Translations under genes and position numbers: made by a program | Shown here: positions 44,261-53,076 of the stretch, in pieces | Layout of the letters: the number at the start of each line of letters is the position of its first letter | Numbering within the stretch: the first letter of the stretch is position 1 | Origin: Haloprofundus salinisoli | Lineage (GTDB): Archaea > Halobacteriota > Halobacteria > Halobacteriales > Haloferacaceae | DNA: 64,000 nucleotides | Direction of reading: 5' to 3' | Assembly (NCBI RefSeq): GCF_020097815.1 | Contig: NZ_CP083663.1 | Span: 1,054,001-1,118,000, forward strand | Notes under the pieces: generated by a model | What the model saw: the letters and a program-made list of their open reading frames with translations, nothing else | What the model was told of the DNA's origin: nothing | Databases searched by the model: none

Positions 44261-45223
44261 ATGCGTGCCATACGATACCACGAACACGGCGGCCCGGACG
44301 TGCTCCGCGTCGACGAGGTGGAGACGCCGACGCCGGGCGAGGGCGAGATACGAGTCGAACTGAAGGCGGCGGGCGTCAACCCGGTCGACACCTACTTCCG
44401 CGACGGGTCGTACCAGCCGTTCACGCTGCCGATGGTCCCCGGCGTCGACTTCGCGGGCGTCGTCGACGAGGTGGACGCAGGAGTCGAAGCGTTCGATGTC
44501 GGTGACCGCGTCTTCGGCACCGGCCTCGGCAACGACCGCTACGGCAGCGCGGCCGAGTACGTCACCGCGTCCACTGACCGGGTCGCACACCTCTCCGACG
44601 GTGTCTCGTTCGCCGAAGCGGGTGCGGCGGGCGTCGCCGCCGTCACGGCGTGGCGTGCTATCGTCGACCACGCGGCGCTCGAACCGGCGGAGTACTGTCT
44701 CGTACACGGGGGCAGCGGCGGCGTCGGTCACGTGGCCGTGCAAATTGCCGCCGCGTCGGGCGCTCGCGTCGTGACGACGGCGAACGAGCAGTACCACGAC
44801 GAACTTCTCGACCTGGGCGCGCGGACGGTGTTCGACTACCGGCGCGACGACCTCGAATCGGCGGTCGTGGAGGCGACCGACGGCGGCCCGAACGTCGTCG
44901 TCGACCACATGCTCGAACGCTACCTCCAGTTCGACTGCGACGTCGCCGCGCCGTACGCCCGCATCGTCCTCTTCCGCAACCGGCATCTCGAAGCCGGATT
45001 CACGAACGTCCCCGCCGCCGGGGGGAAAGAGCTGCAGTTCCACCTGATGAGCATGTACAACGCGCCGCGACTCGCCGACCCGTTGACGCGCGTCGACCGC
45101 CTGCTGGCGGACGGCCTCCTGCGCGTCGAAGTCGCCGGCGAGTACGGCTTCGACGAGGTGGCCGAAGCCCACAGACGGGTGCGCGAGGGGAGTTTCCTCG
45201 GAAAGCTCGTCGTCGTCCCCTGA
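44261..45223 (+). CDS. Quinone oxidoreductase-like MDR enzyme
   Basis: 320 residues, zinc-independent medium-chain dehydrogenase/reductase. MRAIRYHEHGGPDVLRVDEV is typical of the QOR branch; GSGGVGHVAVQIAAASGARVVTTA is the NADPH-binding Rossmann loop. It probably reduces quinones or enoyl compounds with NADPH, and an enoyl-CoA reductase role would suit the neighbourhood. It follows the DUF35 gene after 56 bases. Confidence 0.9.
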   Translation: MRAIRYHEHGGPDVLRVDEVETPTPGEGEIRVELKAAGVNPVDTYFRDGSYQPFTLPMVPGVDFAGVVDEVDAGVEAFDVGDRVFGTGLGNDRYGSAAEYVTASTDRVAHLSDGVSFAEAGAAGVAAVTAWRAIVDHAALEPAEYCLVHGGSGGVGHVAVQIAAASGARVVTTANEQYHDELLDLGARTVFDYRRDDLESAVVEATDGGPNVVVDHMLERYLQFDCDVAAPYARIVLFRNRHLEAGFTNVPAAGGKELQFHLMSMYNAPRLADPLTRVDRLLADGLLRVEVAGEYGFDEVAEAHRRVREGSFLGKLVVVP

Positions 45224-45230
45224 GACGACC

Positions 45231-45512
45231 TCACCGCCGGTCACGGCGGCCTCTGTAGAGATACACCAGGGCGACGACCGGAACCGCGGCGACGAGCGCG
45301 TAGTGCCACTCGTCGGCGAAGACGGCCGGTGCCCAGTAGAGGAGTACGGCGACGTAGCCCACGAGCGCGCCGACGACCGTCCCGCCCCTCGCGTTGCCGA
45401 GATACTCCGCGAGCGCACCGGCGACGATAAACAGGACGATAGCCGCGAAAGCGACGGCAATCTCGTCGATCGACGACAGAAACCCGTGTCCGGGGTCGAA
45501 GAAACTCGGCAT
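45231..45512 (-). CDS. Small membrane protein
   Basis: 93 residues with three hydrophobic segments (IAVAFAAIVLFIVAGALAEYL, GGTVVGALVGYVAVLLYWA and YALVAAVPVVALVYL) and a basic tail (YRGRRDRR). No family recognised. Its stop lies 7 bases from the convergent quinone reductase stop. Confidence 0.6.
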   Translation of the reverse strand: MPSFFDPGHGFLSSIDEIAVAFAAIVLFIVAGALAEYLGNARGGTVVGALVGYVAVLLYWAPAVFADEWHYALVAAVPVVALVYLYRGRRDRR

Positions 45513-45651
45513 CAGTCCGTCCCGCCCGTCTCGGTCGACGATCCCCGTGCACGCGGTTCCGAAAGGTTCCTCACAGATGCGCTACGGTGGCCAAAACATT
45601 GAACGTTGGTCCGTCGAGAGCGCCGAGCCACTGTTTCCGTCGGGGACAGCG

Positions 45652-47313
45652 CTACTCGCGGAGTTCGACGCGGCGGATCTTTCCGCTGGAGGTTTTCGGC
45701 AGTTCGTCGAGAAACTCGATCTCCCGGGGGTAGGCGTGTTTGGCGAGTCGCTCGCGGACGAACTCGCGGATGTCGGTCGCCACCTCGTCGTCGCGGGCGG
45801 TTCCCGCCGTGGTGACGACGTACGCCTTCACGAGTTCGCCGCGCTTCTCGTCGGGGACGCTGACGACGGCCGCCTCCGCGACCGCCTCGTGTTCGAGCAG
45901 CGTGCTCTCCACCTCGAAGGGGCCGATTCGGTAGCCCGACGAGAGGATGACGTCGTCGGCGCGGCCGACGAACCAGAGGTAGTCGTCGCCGTCTCGCTCG
46001 GCGGCGTCGCCTGTCAGAAACAGCTCTCTGTCCGCGTGTTCGACCCACGCTTCGGCGGTCTTCTTCGGTTCGTTCCAGTAGCCGCGGAAGTAGGTCGCCT
46101 CGCCGCGGGCGACGGCGAGTTCGCCGACTTCGCCGGCGTCGGTCTCCGCACCGGTCTCGGGGTCGACGACGCGGACGTCGACCCCCGGCAGCGGTCGTCC
46201 CATGCTCCCCGGCTTGACGTCCATCTCACAGGCGTGGTGGTTGCCCGCGACCATCCCGCACTCGGTGACGCCGTAGTGGTCGTACACCGTCACGCCGAGT
46301 TCCTCGCCGAACCAGCGCATCACCTCCGGATTCAGCGGTTCGCCCGCGCTGTTGCCTTTCCGCAGCGAGAGGTCGTACGATTCGTGGACGTCGCCGGCGG
46401 CGACCAGACCCCGATACGCCGTCGGACTCGTGGCAAGGCTCGTCACGTCGTAGCGCTCCATCACCGCGTACCACGCCTCGGGGTCGAACTCGCCCTCGTA
46501 GAGCACGTTCGGCACGCCAATGCTCACGGGGGCGATACCCGCCGTCAACAACCCGTACATCCAACCGGGGTCGGCCGCGCCCCAGACCGTCTCGTCGTCG
46601 CCGAGGTCCATCGAGCACTGGAGGTAGGGATACAGCGCCGCCAACACGCGGTGGGTCAGTTCGCAGCCCTTCGGCGGGCCGGTCGTCCCGCTCGTGTACT
46701 CCAGCGTGCAGAGGTCGTCCGCCGACGTTTCGGCCGTCTCGTACGTCGACGGCTGGTCGGCGACGAGCGTCTCGTACTCGATATCCTCGCCGACGACGCT
46801 CCCGCCGCCATCGCCGTCGGCTCCATTGCTCTCGCGGTCGATGACGACGACGTTCTCGATGCCGACCTCGTCCTCGACGGCGGCTATCTTCTCTCGATAC
46901 TCGGTCGTCGTGAACACCGTCTTCACGCCCGCGTCGGCCGCGCGGACCGAGATGGCGTTCGGACCGAACGCGGTGAAGAGCGGGACGTACACCGCGCCGC
47001 GCCGCCAGATTCCCAGAAACGTCGGATAGAGTTCGGGGAGGCGGGGAACGAGCGTCGCCACCGGGTCGCCGCGGTCGACGCCGAGCGAGTCGAGCGCGTT
47101 CGCCACCTGCGCGCTTCGCTCGTCGAGGTCGGCGTAACTCAGCGTCTCGCGGTCGCCCTCGGCGGCCCCCTCCCAGTAGACGGCCGGTCCGGAGCCGACG
47201 TGCCGACAGACCGTCTCGTGGGCCACGTTGAACCGGTCGGGGCCGTCCCAGTCGAAGCTCTCCCAGACGTCGTCCCACGAGAAGGAGTCGCGGAGTTCTT
47301 CGTAGGTGGTCAT
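45652..47313 (-). CDS. AMP-forming acyl-CoA synthetase 1
   Basis: 553 residues from ATG 47313 (MTTYEELRDSFSWDDVWESF); the frame is open far upstream, but that part is the shadow of the enoyl-CoA hydratase gene. The P-loop is YTSGTTGPPKGCE, the hinge motif is GRADDVILSSGYRIGPFEVES, and the catalytic lysine is in KTSSGKIRRVEL. The N-terminal extension and overall layout resemble acetyl/medium-chain acyl-CoA synthetases. It makes the acyl-CoA from a free acid, ATP and CoA. Confidence 0.92.
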   Translation of the reverse strand: MTTYEELRDSFSWDDVWESFDWDGPDRFNVAHETVCRHVGSGPAVYWEGAAEGDRETLSYADLDERSAQVANALDSLGVDRGDPVATLVPRLPELYPTFLGIWRRGAVYVPLFTAFGPNAISVRAADAGVKTVFTTTEYREKIAAVEDEVGIENVVVIDRESNGADGDGGGSVVGEDIEYETLVADQPSTYETAETSADDLCTLEYTSGTTGPPKGCELTHRVLAALYPYLQCSMDLGDDETVWGAADPGWMYGLLTAGIAPVSIGVPNVLYEGEFDPEAWYAVMERYDVTSLATSPTAYRGLVAAGDVHESYDLSLRKGNSAGEPLNPEVMRWFGEELGVTVYDHYGVTECGMVAGNHHACEMDVKPGSMGRPLPGVDVRVVDPETGAETDAGEVGELAVARGEATYFRGYWNEPKKTAEAWVEHADRELFLTGDAAERDGDDYLWFVGRADDVILSSGYRIGPFEVESTLLEHEAVAEAAVVSVPDEKRGELVKAYVVTTAGTARDDEVATDIREFVRERLAKHAYPREIEFLDELPKTSSGKIRRVELRE

Positions 47314-47426
47314 CGGTGTCTCCTCCGGTCGGTCGCTCTCAGACGCCGAGGAGTGCTTTGTGTGTTCATACCACGATAATTCGAACAGGAGGAGATAAAC
47401 TTCGGTGTCGAGGCGGTCGCCATCGG

Positions 47427-48191
47427 CTACTCGGCGAACTCCGGGTCTCGGTCTTCGAGGAACGACAGCGCCCCCTCGCGGGCGTCGGGCCCCGAAAAGA
47501 GGTAGCCCAACCCGTTTCGCATCGCCTCGTCTTCGCCCGCAAAGCGCAACGACGCGTTGAGCCACGTCTTCGTCGTCTCCAGCGACGCGGGCGACGAGCG
47601 CTTGAGCGCCGAAACGATCTCCGAGACGGCGTCGTCCAGTTCGCTCTCGCCGACGGCTCTGGCGAACAGGCCCCACTCGACGGCCTCCTCGGCACCGAGT
47701 TCCCGCCCGGTCAGCGCGAGATCGGCCGCCCGCTGGCGACCCACGAGGCGGGCGAGTCGCTTCGCGCCGTAGAAGGGGTACGCGCCGATTCGGGTCTCCG
47801 GCAGCGCGAAGACGGCCTCGCGCGGGACGACCGTGAGGTCCGCAGAGATCAGGAGTTCGAACCCGCCGCCGTAAGCGGGACCGTTCGCTTTTGCGACGAC
47901 CGGCACGGGCGAGCGCTCGATCGCGCCGAAGCAACCGAGCACCGTGTCGGCGAGTTCGCGGGCGTCCCGCGGGTTCTCGATGTCGACGAGCGATCCGATG
48001 TCGTCGCCGGCGCAGAACGCTCGGCCGGCGCCGGTGAGGACGATAGCCCGAGCGCCATCGTCGTCGGCGCGCCGCACCCCGTCGGCGACGCCGTCCCACA
48101 TCGGAAGCGTCATCGCGTTCAACTTCTCGGGCCGGTCGAGCCGAATCGTGCTCACGCCGTCGGCGAACTCGTAGCTGACGTGTTCCGTCAT
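47427..48191 (-). CDS. Enoyl-CoA hydratase/isomerase family protein
   Basis: 254 residues of the crotonase fold. LDRPEKLNAMTLPM, GAGRAFCAGDDIGSL (CoA oxyanion loop) and ANGPAYGGGFELLISADLTV are typical. At the usual first catalytic glutamate the protein has GAYPFYGAKR, and I do not see the standard hydratase pair clearly, so isomerase or hydrolase activity is possible. It lies upstream of acyl-CoA synthetase 1 on the same strand. Confidence 0.88.
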   Translation of the reverse strand: MTEHVSYEFADGVSTIRLDRPEKLNAMTLPMWDGVADGVRRADDDGARAIVLTGAGRAFCAGDDIGSLVDIENPRDARELADTVLGCFGAIERSPVPVVAKANGPAYGGGFELLISADLTVVPREAVFALPETRIGAYPFYGAKRLARLVGRQRAADLALTGRELGAEEAVEWGLFARAVGESELDDAVSEIVSALKRSSPASLETTKTWLNASLRFAGEDEAMRNGLGYLFSGPDAREGALSFLEDRDPEFAE

Positions 48192-48296
48192 ATGGTGACA
48201 ACCCTCACATAGCCGGATAGTTCGTGCGGTTCCGGAAAGGTCGACGGTGACGCGGCCCGAGAGGGCGACGGAAGCGTCGCCGACGGACAGACGGAG

Positions 48297-49283
48297 TTAC
48301 CGATTCGCGGGAGCCAACGTCTCTATCGTCCGGAGCGTCAGGTCGTCGTCAGCCTGTCGCGGGACGGTGAGCATCGGTCGGTCGAGCACGTCGAGGTCGA
48401 GAACCGTCTCCAGTTGCGCCGCCGCCGCCTCGGGCGTTCCGGCGACCCCGAGCGCGCGGACCATCTCGTGGGAGACGGCGTCGCTCGCGGCCGCGCGGTC
48501 GCCGCTTCGCCACGCGTTCGCTATCTGGTCGGCCTCGTCGGGGAAGGCGGTGGCGACCGCGCGGCGGTAGCCCTCCCCGCTGCCGACGTAGTACGCGAGG
48601 TGGCCGCGGACGGCGTCGTACGCCTCCGTTTCGTCATCGGAGACCGCCGCCGGAACGTAGGGGGCGACGGCGATTGATTCCGGACTGCGTCCGGCCTCGC
48701 GCGCCGCGTCGGCGACGACCTCGAAGGCGTCGGAGAGCCCCTCGAACGGGATGTTGTGCGGAATCCAGCCGTCGCAGACCCGGCCGGTCGCTCTCCTGTT
48801 CGCGGGGCCGAGCGCCGCGTTGAACACCGGCACGTCGACGTCGAGGCCGGGGAAGTCCGCCACCTCGAACATCTCGCCCTCGTAGTCGACGGCGTCGGCG
48901 TCGCTCAGATACGCTTTCACGAGTTCGACCGTCTCGTGGATGCGGCGGACGGGATTCTCGTACTCGAAGCCGTGGAGGTCTTCGATGGCCTTCGGCGTGC
49001 TCGCGCCGACGCCGAGCGTCAGGCGGCCGGGAGCGAGTCGGTCGACCGACGCCGCGGCCATGGCGATGACGGCCGGCGAGCGCGAGAACACGTTGACGAT
49101 GGCGGTGCCGAGGCCGATAGTCTCGGTGCGCATCGCGAGTTCGGCGAGTTGGACAAACACGTCGGTCCCCCAGAGTTCGCTCACCCAGACGGCGTCGTAA
49201 CCGAGCTCCTCCGCGCGCTCGGCGACCGACGCCGGCGACTCCGCGGAGATGTCGGGGAGCAGCAGTCCGAGCGAGGTCGGCAT
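48297..49283 (-). CDS. Luciferase-like (LLM) F420-dependent oxidoreductase
   Basis: 328 residues of the bacterial luciferase TIM-barrel fold. ERAEELGYDAVWVSE, IGLGTAIVNVFSRSPAVIAM, SVDRLAPGRLTLGVGAS and ATGRVCDGWIPH match F420-dependent members of this superfamily common in haloarchaea. It probably oxidises an alcohol or reduces an enoyl or carbonyl group. It starts 3 bases after the acyl-CoA dehydrogenase stop, so the two are co-translated. Confidence 0.87.
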   Translation of the reverse strand: MPTSLGLLLPDISAESPASVAERAEELGYDAVWVSELWGTDVFVQLAELAMRTETIGLGTAIVNVFSRSPAVIAMAAASVDRLAPGRLTLGVGASTPKAIEDLHGFEYENPVRRIHETVELVKAYLSDADAVDYEGEMFEVADFPGLDVDVPVFNAALGPANRRATGRVCDGWIPHNIPFEGLSDAFEVVADAAREAGRSPESIAVAPYVPAAVSDDETEAYDAVRGHLAYYVGSGEGYRRAVATAFPDEADQIANAWRSGDRAAASDAVSHEMVRALGVAGTPEAAAAQLETVLDLDVLDRPMLTVPRQADDDLTLRTIETLAPANR

Positions 49284-49286
49284 CCA

Positions 49287-50501
49287 CTACTCCCCGTACC
49301 TCGCGACGTTCTCCAGTTCGGACTCGTCGACATCGGAGAAGGCGTCGCGGGCGATGACGCGCTTGTGGACCTCGTCCGCGCCGTCGACGAAGCGGAACTG
49401 CCGGACGTTCTGGTAGAAATCCGCGAGCGGGAGGTCTTCGCCGACGGCGTTCGCGCCGCAGCACTGCATCGCCGTGTCGATGGCCTCCTGGACGACGTTC
49501 GAGGTGTAGAGCTTGCTCATCGACACCTCGATTCTGGCTTCGTCGTCGGCGGTGATGCGGTCGGCGGCGTGTCGGACCATGCAGCGCGCCGCGTGGAGTT
49601 CGGTTTCGGCTTCCGCGACGGCGAACCGGATGCTCTGTTTCTCGGCGACGGGCGACCCGAATGCCTCCCGCTCGCTGGTGTACGCCTTCGCCACGTCGAG
49701 CGCCCGCTGGGCCATCCCCGAGTAGCGCATGCAGTGAGTGAGTCGCGCGGGTCCGAGACGTCGCTGGGCGATGGTGAACCCCTCGTTCTCCTCGCCCATC
49801 AGGTTCTCGACGGGGACGCGGACGTCGTCGAACTTGATCTCGGCGTGGCTCGTCCCGAGCAGGCCGTCGGCCATGTGCGGGATGCCGCGCTCGATCTCGA
49901 CGCCGGGCGTGTCGGCCGGCACGAGGATGATAGAACAGCCGCTGTAGGGGTGGGCGTCGAAGTCCGTCCGGGCCATCACGAGCAGAACGTCGGCCTCCAG
50001 GCCGTTCGTCGTCCACCATTTGTGGCCGTTTATCACCCACTCGTCGCCCTCCTTTCTCGCCTCGGTCTTGAGCATCTTCGGATCCGACCCGCCGCCCTGC
50101 ATCGGTTCGGTCATGCAGAAGCCGGAGCGAACCTCGCCGGCGACGAGCGGGCGGAGCCACTCCTCTTTCTGCTCCTCGGTGGCGACGAGCTCGAAGGTGT
50201 GCATGTTCCCCTCGTCGGGGGCGTCGACGCGGATGGCGGGCGCGGCCAACAGACTCCGCCCGGCCTCCTCGAACGCCGGGAGCACGTCGCGGAACTGCAT
50301 CCCCATCCCGCCGTACTCGGTCGAAATCTGTGGCGCGTAGATGTCGCGTTCGCGGGCTTTCTCCCTCAGTTCGGCCAGTTGGTCCTCACCTATCGGTCCG
50401 TCGCCCAGCAGGTCGCGCTCGACAGGAATCACCGTCTCGTCCACGAACTCGCGGACGCGGGCCGCGACCGCCTCCGCGCGTTCGGAATCGTCGTACTCCA
50501 T
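49287..50501 (-). CDS. Acyl-CoA dehydrogenase of ACAD10/ACAD11 type
   Basis: 404 residues. Beyond general ACAD motifs (FCMTEP near residue 128, INGHKWWTTNG near 157), two segments are closest to animal ACAD10/ACAD11: APDEGNM (94-100) and RRLGPARLTHCMR (247-259). ACAD10/11 act on 4-hydroxyacyl-CoA after phosphorylation by a fused APH kinase domain. The window also holds a stand-alone APH kinase and a HAD protein, matching the other ACAD10 domains. FAD-dependent, cytoplasmic. Assignment of the ACAD10/11 branch is from memory of the sequences. Confidence 0.9.
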   Translation of the reverse strand: MEYDDSERAEAVAARVREFVDETVIPVERDLLGDGPIGEDQLAELREKARERDIYAPQISTEYGGMGMQFRDVLPAFEEAGRSLLAAPAIRVDAPDEGNMHTFELVATEEQKEEWLRPLVAGEVRSGFCMTEPMQGGGSDPKMLKTEARKEGDEWVINGHKWWTTNGLEADVLLVMARTDFDAHPYSGCSIILVPADTPGVEIERGIPHMADGLLGTSHAEIKFDDVRVPVENLMGEENEGFTIAQRRLGPARLTHCMRYSGMAQRALDVAKAYTSEREAFGSPVAEKQSIRFAVAEAETELHAARCMVRHAADRITADDEARIEVSMSKLYTSNVVQEAIDTAMQCCGANAVGEDLPLADFYQNVRQFRFVDGADEVHKRVIARDAFSDVDESELENVARYGE

Positions 50502-50639
50502 AATCGTTCATCCGCGTTCTGTGCTAAAAGTTCTCTTACTGCGGTGATTTGTCCCCGGAGAGCGCAGGAGACGCGCGCTCGGTCGTTGACGGGCGGTCCG
50601 TCGGTGCCGAGCGGTTCGCCAGGCTCGAACGGTTCGCCG

Positions 50640-51413
50640 CTATCGGGCGGTCCAGCCGCCGTCGACGGCGAGACACGCGCCGGTCACGTAACTGGCGGCG
50701 TCGCTGGCGAGGAAGACGACCGGCCCCGCGAGCTCCTCGGGGTCGGCGAAGCGGTCCAGCGGCGTCCGGTCGACGATGGACTGTCTCAGTTTCTCGTTCT
50801 CGCGCACCTCCGCGGTGAGGTCGGTGGCGACGTAGCCCGGCGCGACGACGTTGGCGCGCACGTCGGGGGCCCAGTCGAGCGCGATACTCTTCGTGACGCC
50901 GACGAGGCCGTGTTTCGAGGCGACGTAGGGATGTTGCCGCGGCAGGCCGACGACGCCGCCGACGCTGGCGACGTTGACGAGCGAGCCACCGTCGCTCTCG
51001 GCGAGGTGTTCGGCCGCCTCCTGCGCGCAGCGGAACGCTCCGCGGAGATTGACGTCGAGGACGAAGTCGTAGCCGTCGGGGTCGACGTTTTCCGGTCGGC
51101 CGAGCGCCGCGGCCGGGTTGACGCCTGCGTTGTTGACGACGACGTCGACGCCGCCGAAGGCGTCGGCCGTCTGCTCGAACAACGCTCGGATGTCGTCGTC
51201 GTCGGTCACGTCCGTCGGGACGACGAGGCTCTCAACGCCGTGGGATTCGACGGTTTCGGCCGCCGCTTCGACGTCCGATTCGGTTCGGGAGGTCGGAACG
51301 ACCGTCGCGCCGGCGGAGGCGAGTCCTTCGGCGATGGCGAGACCGATACCTCTCGTCCCGCCGGTGACGACGGCGACGCGACCGGTGAGGTCGAACTGGT
51401 CGAGCGCGTTCAT
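50640..51413 (-). CDS. Short-chain dehydrogenase/reductase (FabG-like)
   Basis: 257 residues. VVTGGTRGIGLAIAEGLA is the NAD(P)-binding loop, VNNAGVN follows, and HPYVASKHGLVG supplies the YxxxK catalytic pair. Likely a 3-hydroxyacyl-CoA or related alcohol dehydrogenase in the acyl-CoA island. Its start overlaps the stop of acyl-CoA synthetase 2 by 4 bases (ATGA), indicating coupled translation. Confidence 0.93.
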   Translation of the reverse strand: MNALDQFDLTGRVAVVTGGTRGIGLAIAEGLASAGATVVPTSRTESDVEAAAETVESHGVESLVVPTDVTDDDDIRALFEQTADAFGGVDVVVNNAGVNPAAALGRPENVDPDGYDFVLDVNLRGAFRCAQEAAEHLAESDGGSLVNVASVGGVVGLPRQHPYVASKHGLVGVTKSIALDWAPDVRANVVAPGYVATDLTAEVRENEKLRQSIVDRTPLDRFADPEELAGPVVFLASDAASYVTGACLAVDGGWTAR

Positions 51414-52960
51414 CGGCCGGCCTCCTCGGAATCCGACTCGCGGTCCCAGTGGTTCACGCGCTCCTCCTTCTCGCGCGTCCGGAGCTTCTGCTTCTGTATC
51501 TTCCCGGTGGGTGTGTACGGGAACTCCTCAACGAACTCGATGTATCGGGGTAGTTTGAACGACGCGAGCTGTTCGCGGCACGTCTCGACGACCTCCTCTT
51601 CGGTTAGCTGGTGGCCCTTCTTGACGCGAACGAGCGCCTTGACGACTTCCGTGTAGAACTCGTCGGGACTCGGGATGACCGCCACCTCGTCGACGGCGTC
51701 GAGCGCCTTGATGACGCCTTCGACCTCGTACGAGGAGATGTTCTCGCCGGCCCGCCGGACGATGTCCTTCTTGCGGTCGAGGAAGTAGACGAAGCCGTCC
51801 TCGTCGAGTTTGCCGTAGTCGCCCGTGTAGAACCAGCCGTCGTGGACGGCTTCGTCGGTCTTGTCGGGTTGGCGGTGGTAGCCCGCCATCAGCGCCGGGC
51901 AGCTCTGGATTATCTCGCCTTTCTCGCCGGTCGGAACGGAGTCGCCGTCGTCGTCGACGACCTTGATTCGCTTTTCGGCGGGTGGGAGGCCGATACTGCC
52001 GATGCGGCGCTTCTCGGGGTCTGTCGGGTTGAGCATCAGAAGCGGGTCCTCGGTGAGCGAGTAGCCCTCGACGACGCGGAGACCGAAGCGCTCCTCGAAC
52101 GGTTCGATGAGCTCCGGCGGCGTCCCGGCCGAGAAGACGAGTTCGACCGGGTTCTCGCTGTCATCCGGTGACTCGGCGACGTTGTCGAGCATCTTCAGCA
52201 TGCTCCCCATCGCGTTGAACTCCGTCACGCCGTGTTCGCGGCACCAGTCCCACCAGCGCGAAGAGGAGAACCGCTCGTAGATGACGACTTCCGCGCCCGC
52301 CGCCGCCGCACCGAGCGTCGAGTAAATCTGGGCGTTCGCGTGGAACAGCGGCAGCGCGGTGAACAGGGTGTCTTCGTGGGTGAAGCCCATCCGCTTCTGG
52401 AAGTCGACTGCACTCAGCGTCCAGTTCTCGTGCTGGCACTCGACGGCCTTCGGCGGCCCCGTCGTCCCCGAGGTGTACATGTGGAGGCCGACCGAGCTCT
52501 CGTCGCCGTCGTGGGGGTCGATCTCGGTCGACTGGTCGGCCGCCAGCGCCGGCAGCGACTCGTAATCGCCGACGGCCTCCGTCGTCAGGATTCGCTCGAC
52601 GGTCGTCCCCTCGACGGCTTTCTCCGCCACGTCGAGGAGGTCCGGCGTCGTGACGAGCAGCTCGGGCCGCGAGAGGTCCAGCGAGTGCCGCAGTTCGTCG
52701 GGTTTGTACTCGGGGTTCGACGGCGCGGTGACGCTGTCGAGATAGCCGTCGGCGAACATGAGAAACAGGAACTCGGGGCAGTTCGGCAGGAAGAGACCGA
52801 CGGCGTCGCCCGCCTCGACGCCCACCGACGACAACGCGTTCGCGTACCGCTTCGACTCCTCGGCCGTCCCCTCGTAGCTGTATCGGGCGTCCGGAAACGT
52901 CAGAAACGACTTCTCCGGCGTCTTCTCCACCCGGCTTTCGAGCAGTGCTTCGATGCGCAT
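51410..52960 (-). CDS. AMP-forming acyl-CoA synthetase 2
   Basis: 516 residues. P-loop YTSGTTGPPKAVE, A8 hinge LDRKKDIVRRAGENISSYEVE and catalytic lysine region YTPTGKIQKQKL. The asparagine-containing NISSYEVE hinge and short N-terminus resemble carnitine/crotonobetaine or medium-chain acid CoA ligases. First gene of the operon with the SDR downstream of it. Divergent from the iron alcohol dehydrogenase. Confidence 0.92.
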   Translation of the reverse strand: MRIEALLESRVEKTPEKSFLTFPDARYSYEGTAEESKRYANALSSVGVEAGDAVGLFLPNCPEFLFLMFADGYLDSVTAPSNPEYKPDELRHSLDLSRPELLVTTPDLLDVAEKAVEGTTVERILTTEAVGDYESLPALAADQSTEIDPHDGDESSVGLHMYTSGTTGPPKAVECQHENWTLSAVDFQKRMGFTHEDTLFTALPLFHANAQIYSTLGAAAAGAEVVIYERFSSSRWWDWCREHGVTEFNAMGSMLKMLDNVAESPDDSENPVELVFSAGTPPELIEPFEERFGLRVVEGYSLTEDPLLMLNPTDPEKRRIGSIGLPPAEKRIKVVDDDGDSVPTGEKGEIIQSCPALMAGYHRQPDKTDEAVHDGWFYTGDYGKLDEDGFVYFLDRKKDIVRRAGENISSYEVEGVIKALDAVDEVAVIPSPDEFYTEVVKALVRVKKGHQLTEEEVVETCREQLASFKLPRYIEFVEEFPYTPTGKIQKQKLRTREKEERVNHWDRESDSEEAGR

Positions 52961-53044
52961 TCGTAGCCGAGGGTACGTCCATCCACCACATGTAGATTGT
53001 TATTCGTGAACATTTATCTCAGAGCGCAGGCACGTCGCTCGTCA

Positions 53045-53054
53045 ACATTTATCA
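53045..53054 (+). promoter_or_regulatory. TATA element of the iron alcohol dehydrogenase
   Basis: ACATTTATCA lies 23-32 bases before the ATG at 53077. A near-identical AACATTTATC sits about 35 bases farther upstream (53009-53018), so there may be two promoters or a repeated regulatory element. Confidence 0.45.
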
Positions 53055-53076
53055 CAGTACGGCGTTCGGAAGTCGT

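Noticed and set aside
45652-48201. Single 849-residue minus-strand frame fusing acyl-CoA synthetase 1 with upstream sequence
   Set aside because: The upstream 300 residues are arginine-rich and lie antiparallel-frame over the enoyl-CoA hydratase gene; the synthetase has a clear start at 47313.
48756-51656. 966-residue plus-strand frame across LLM, acyl-CoA dehydrogenase and SDR genes
   Set aside because: It is antisense to three well-supported genes, and its composition is that of a shadow.
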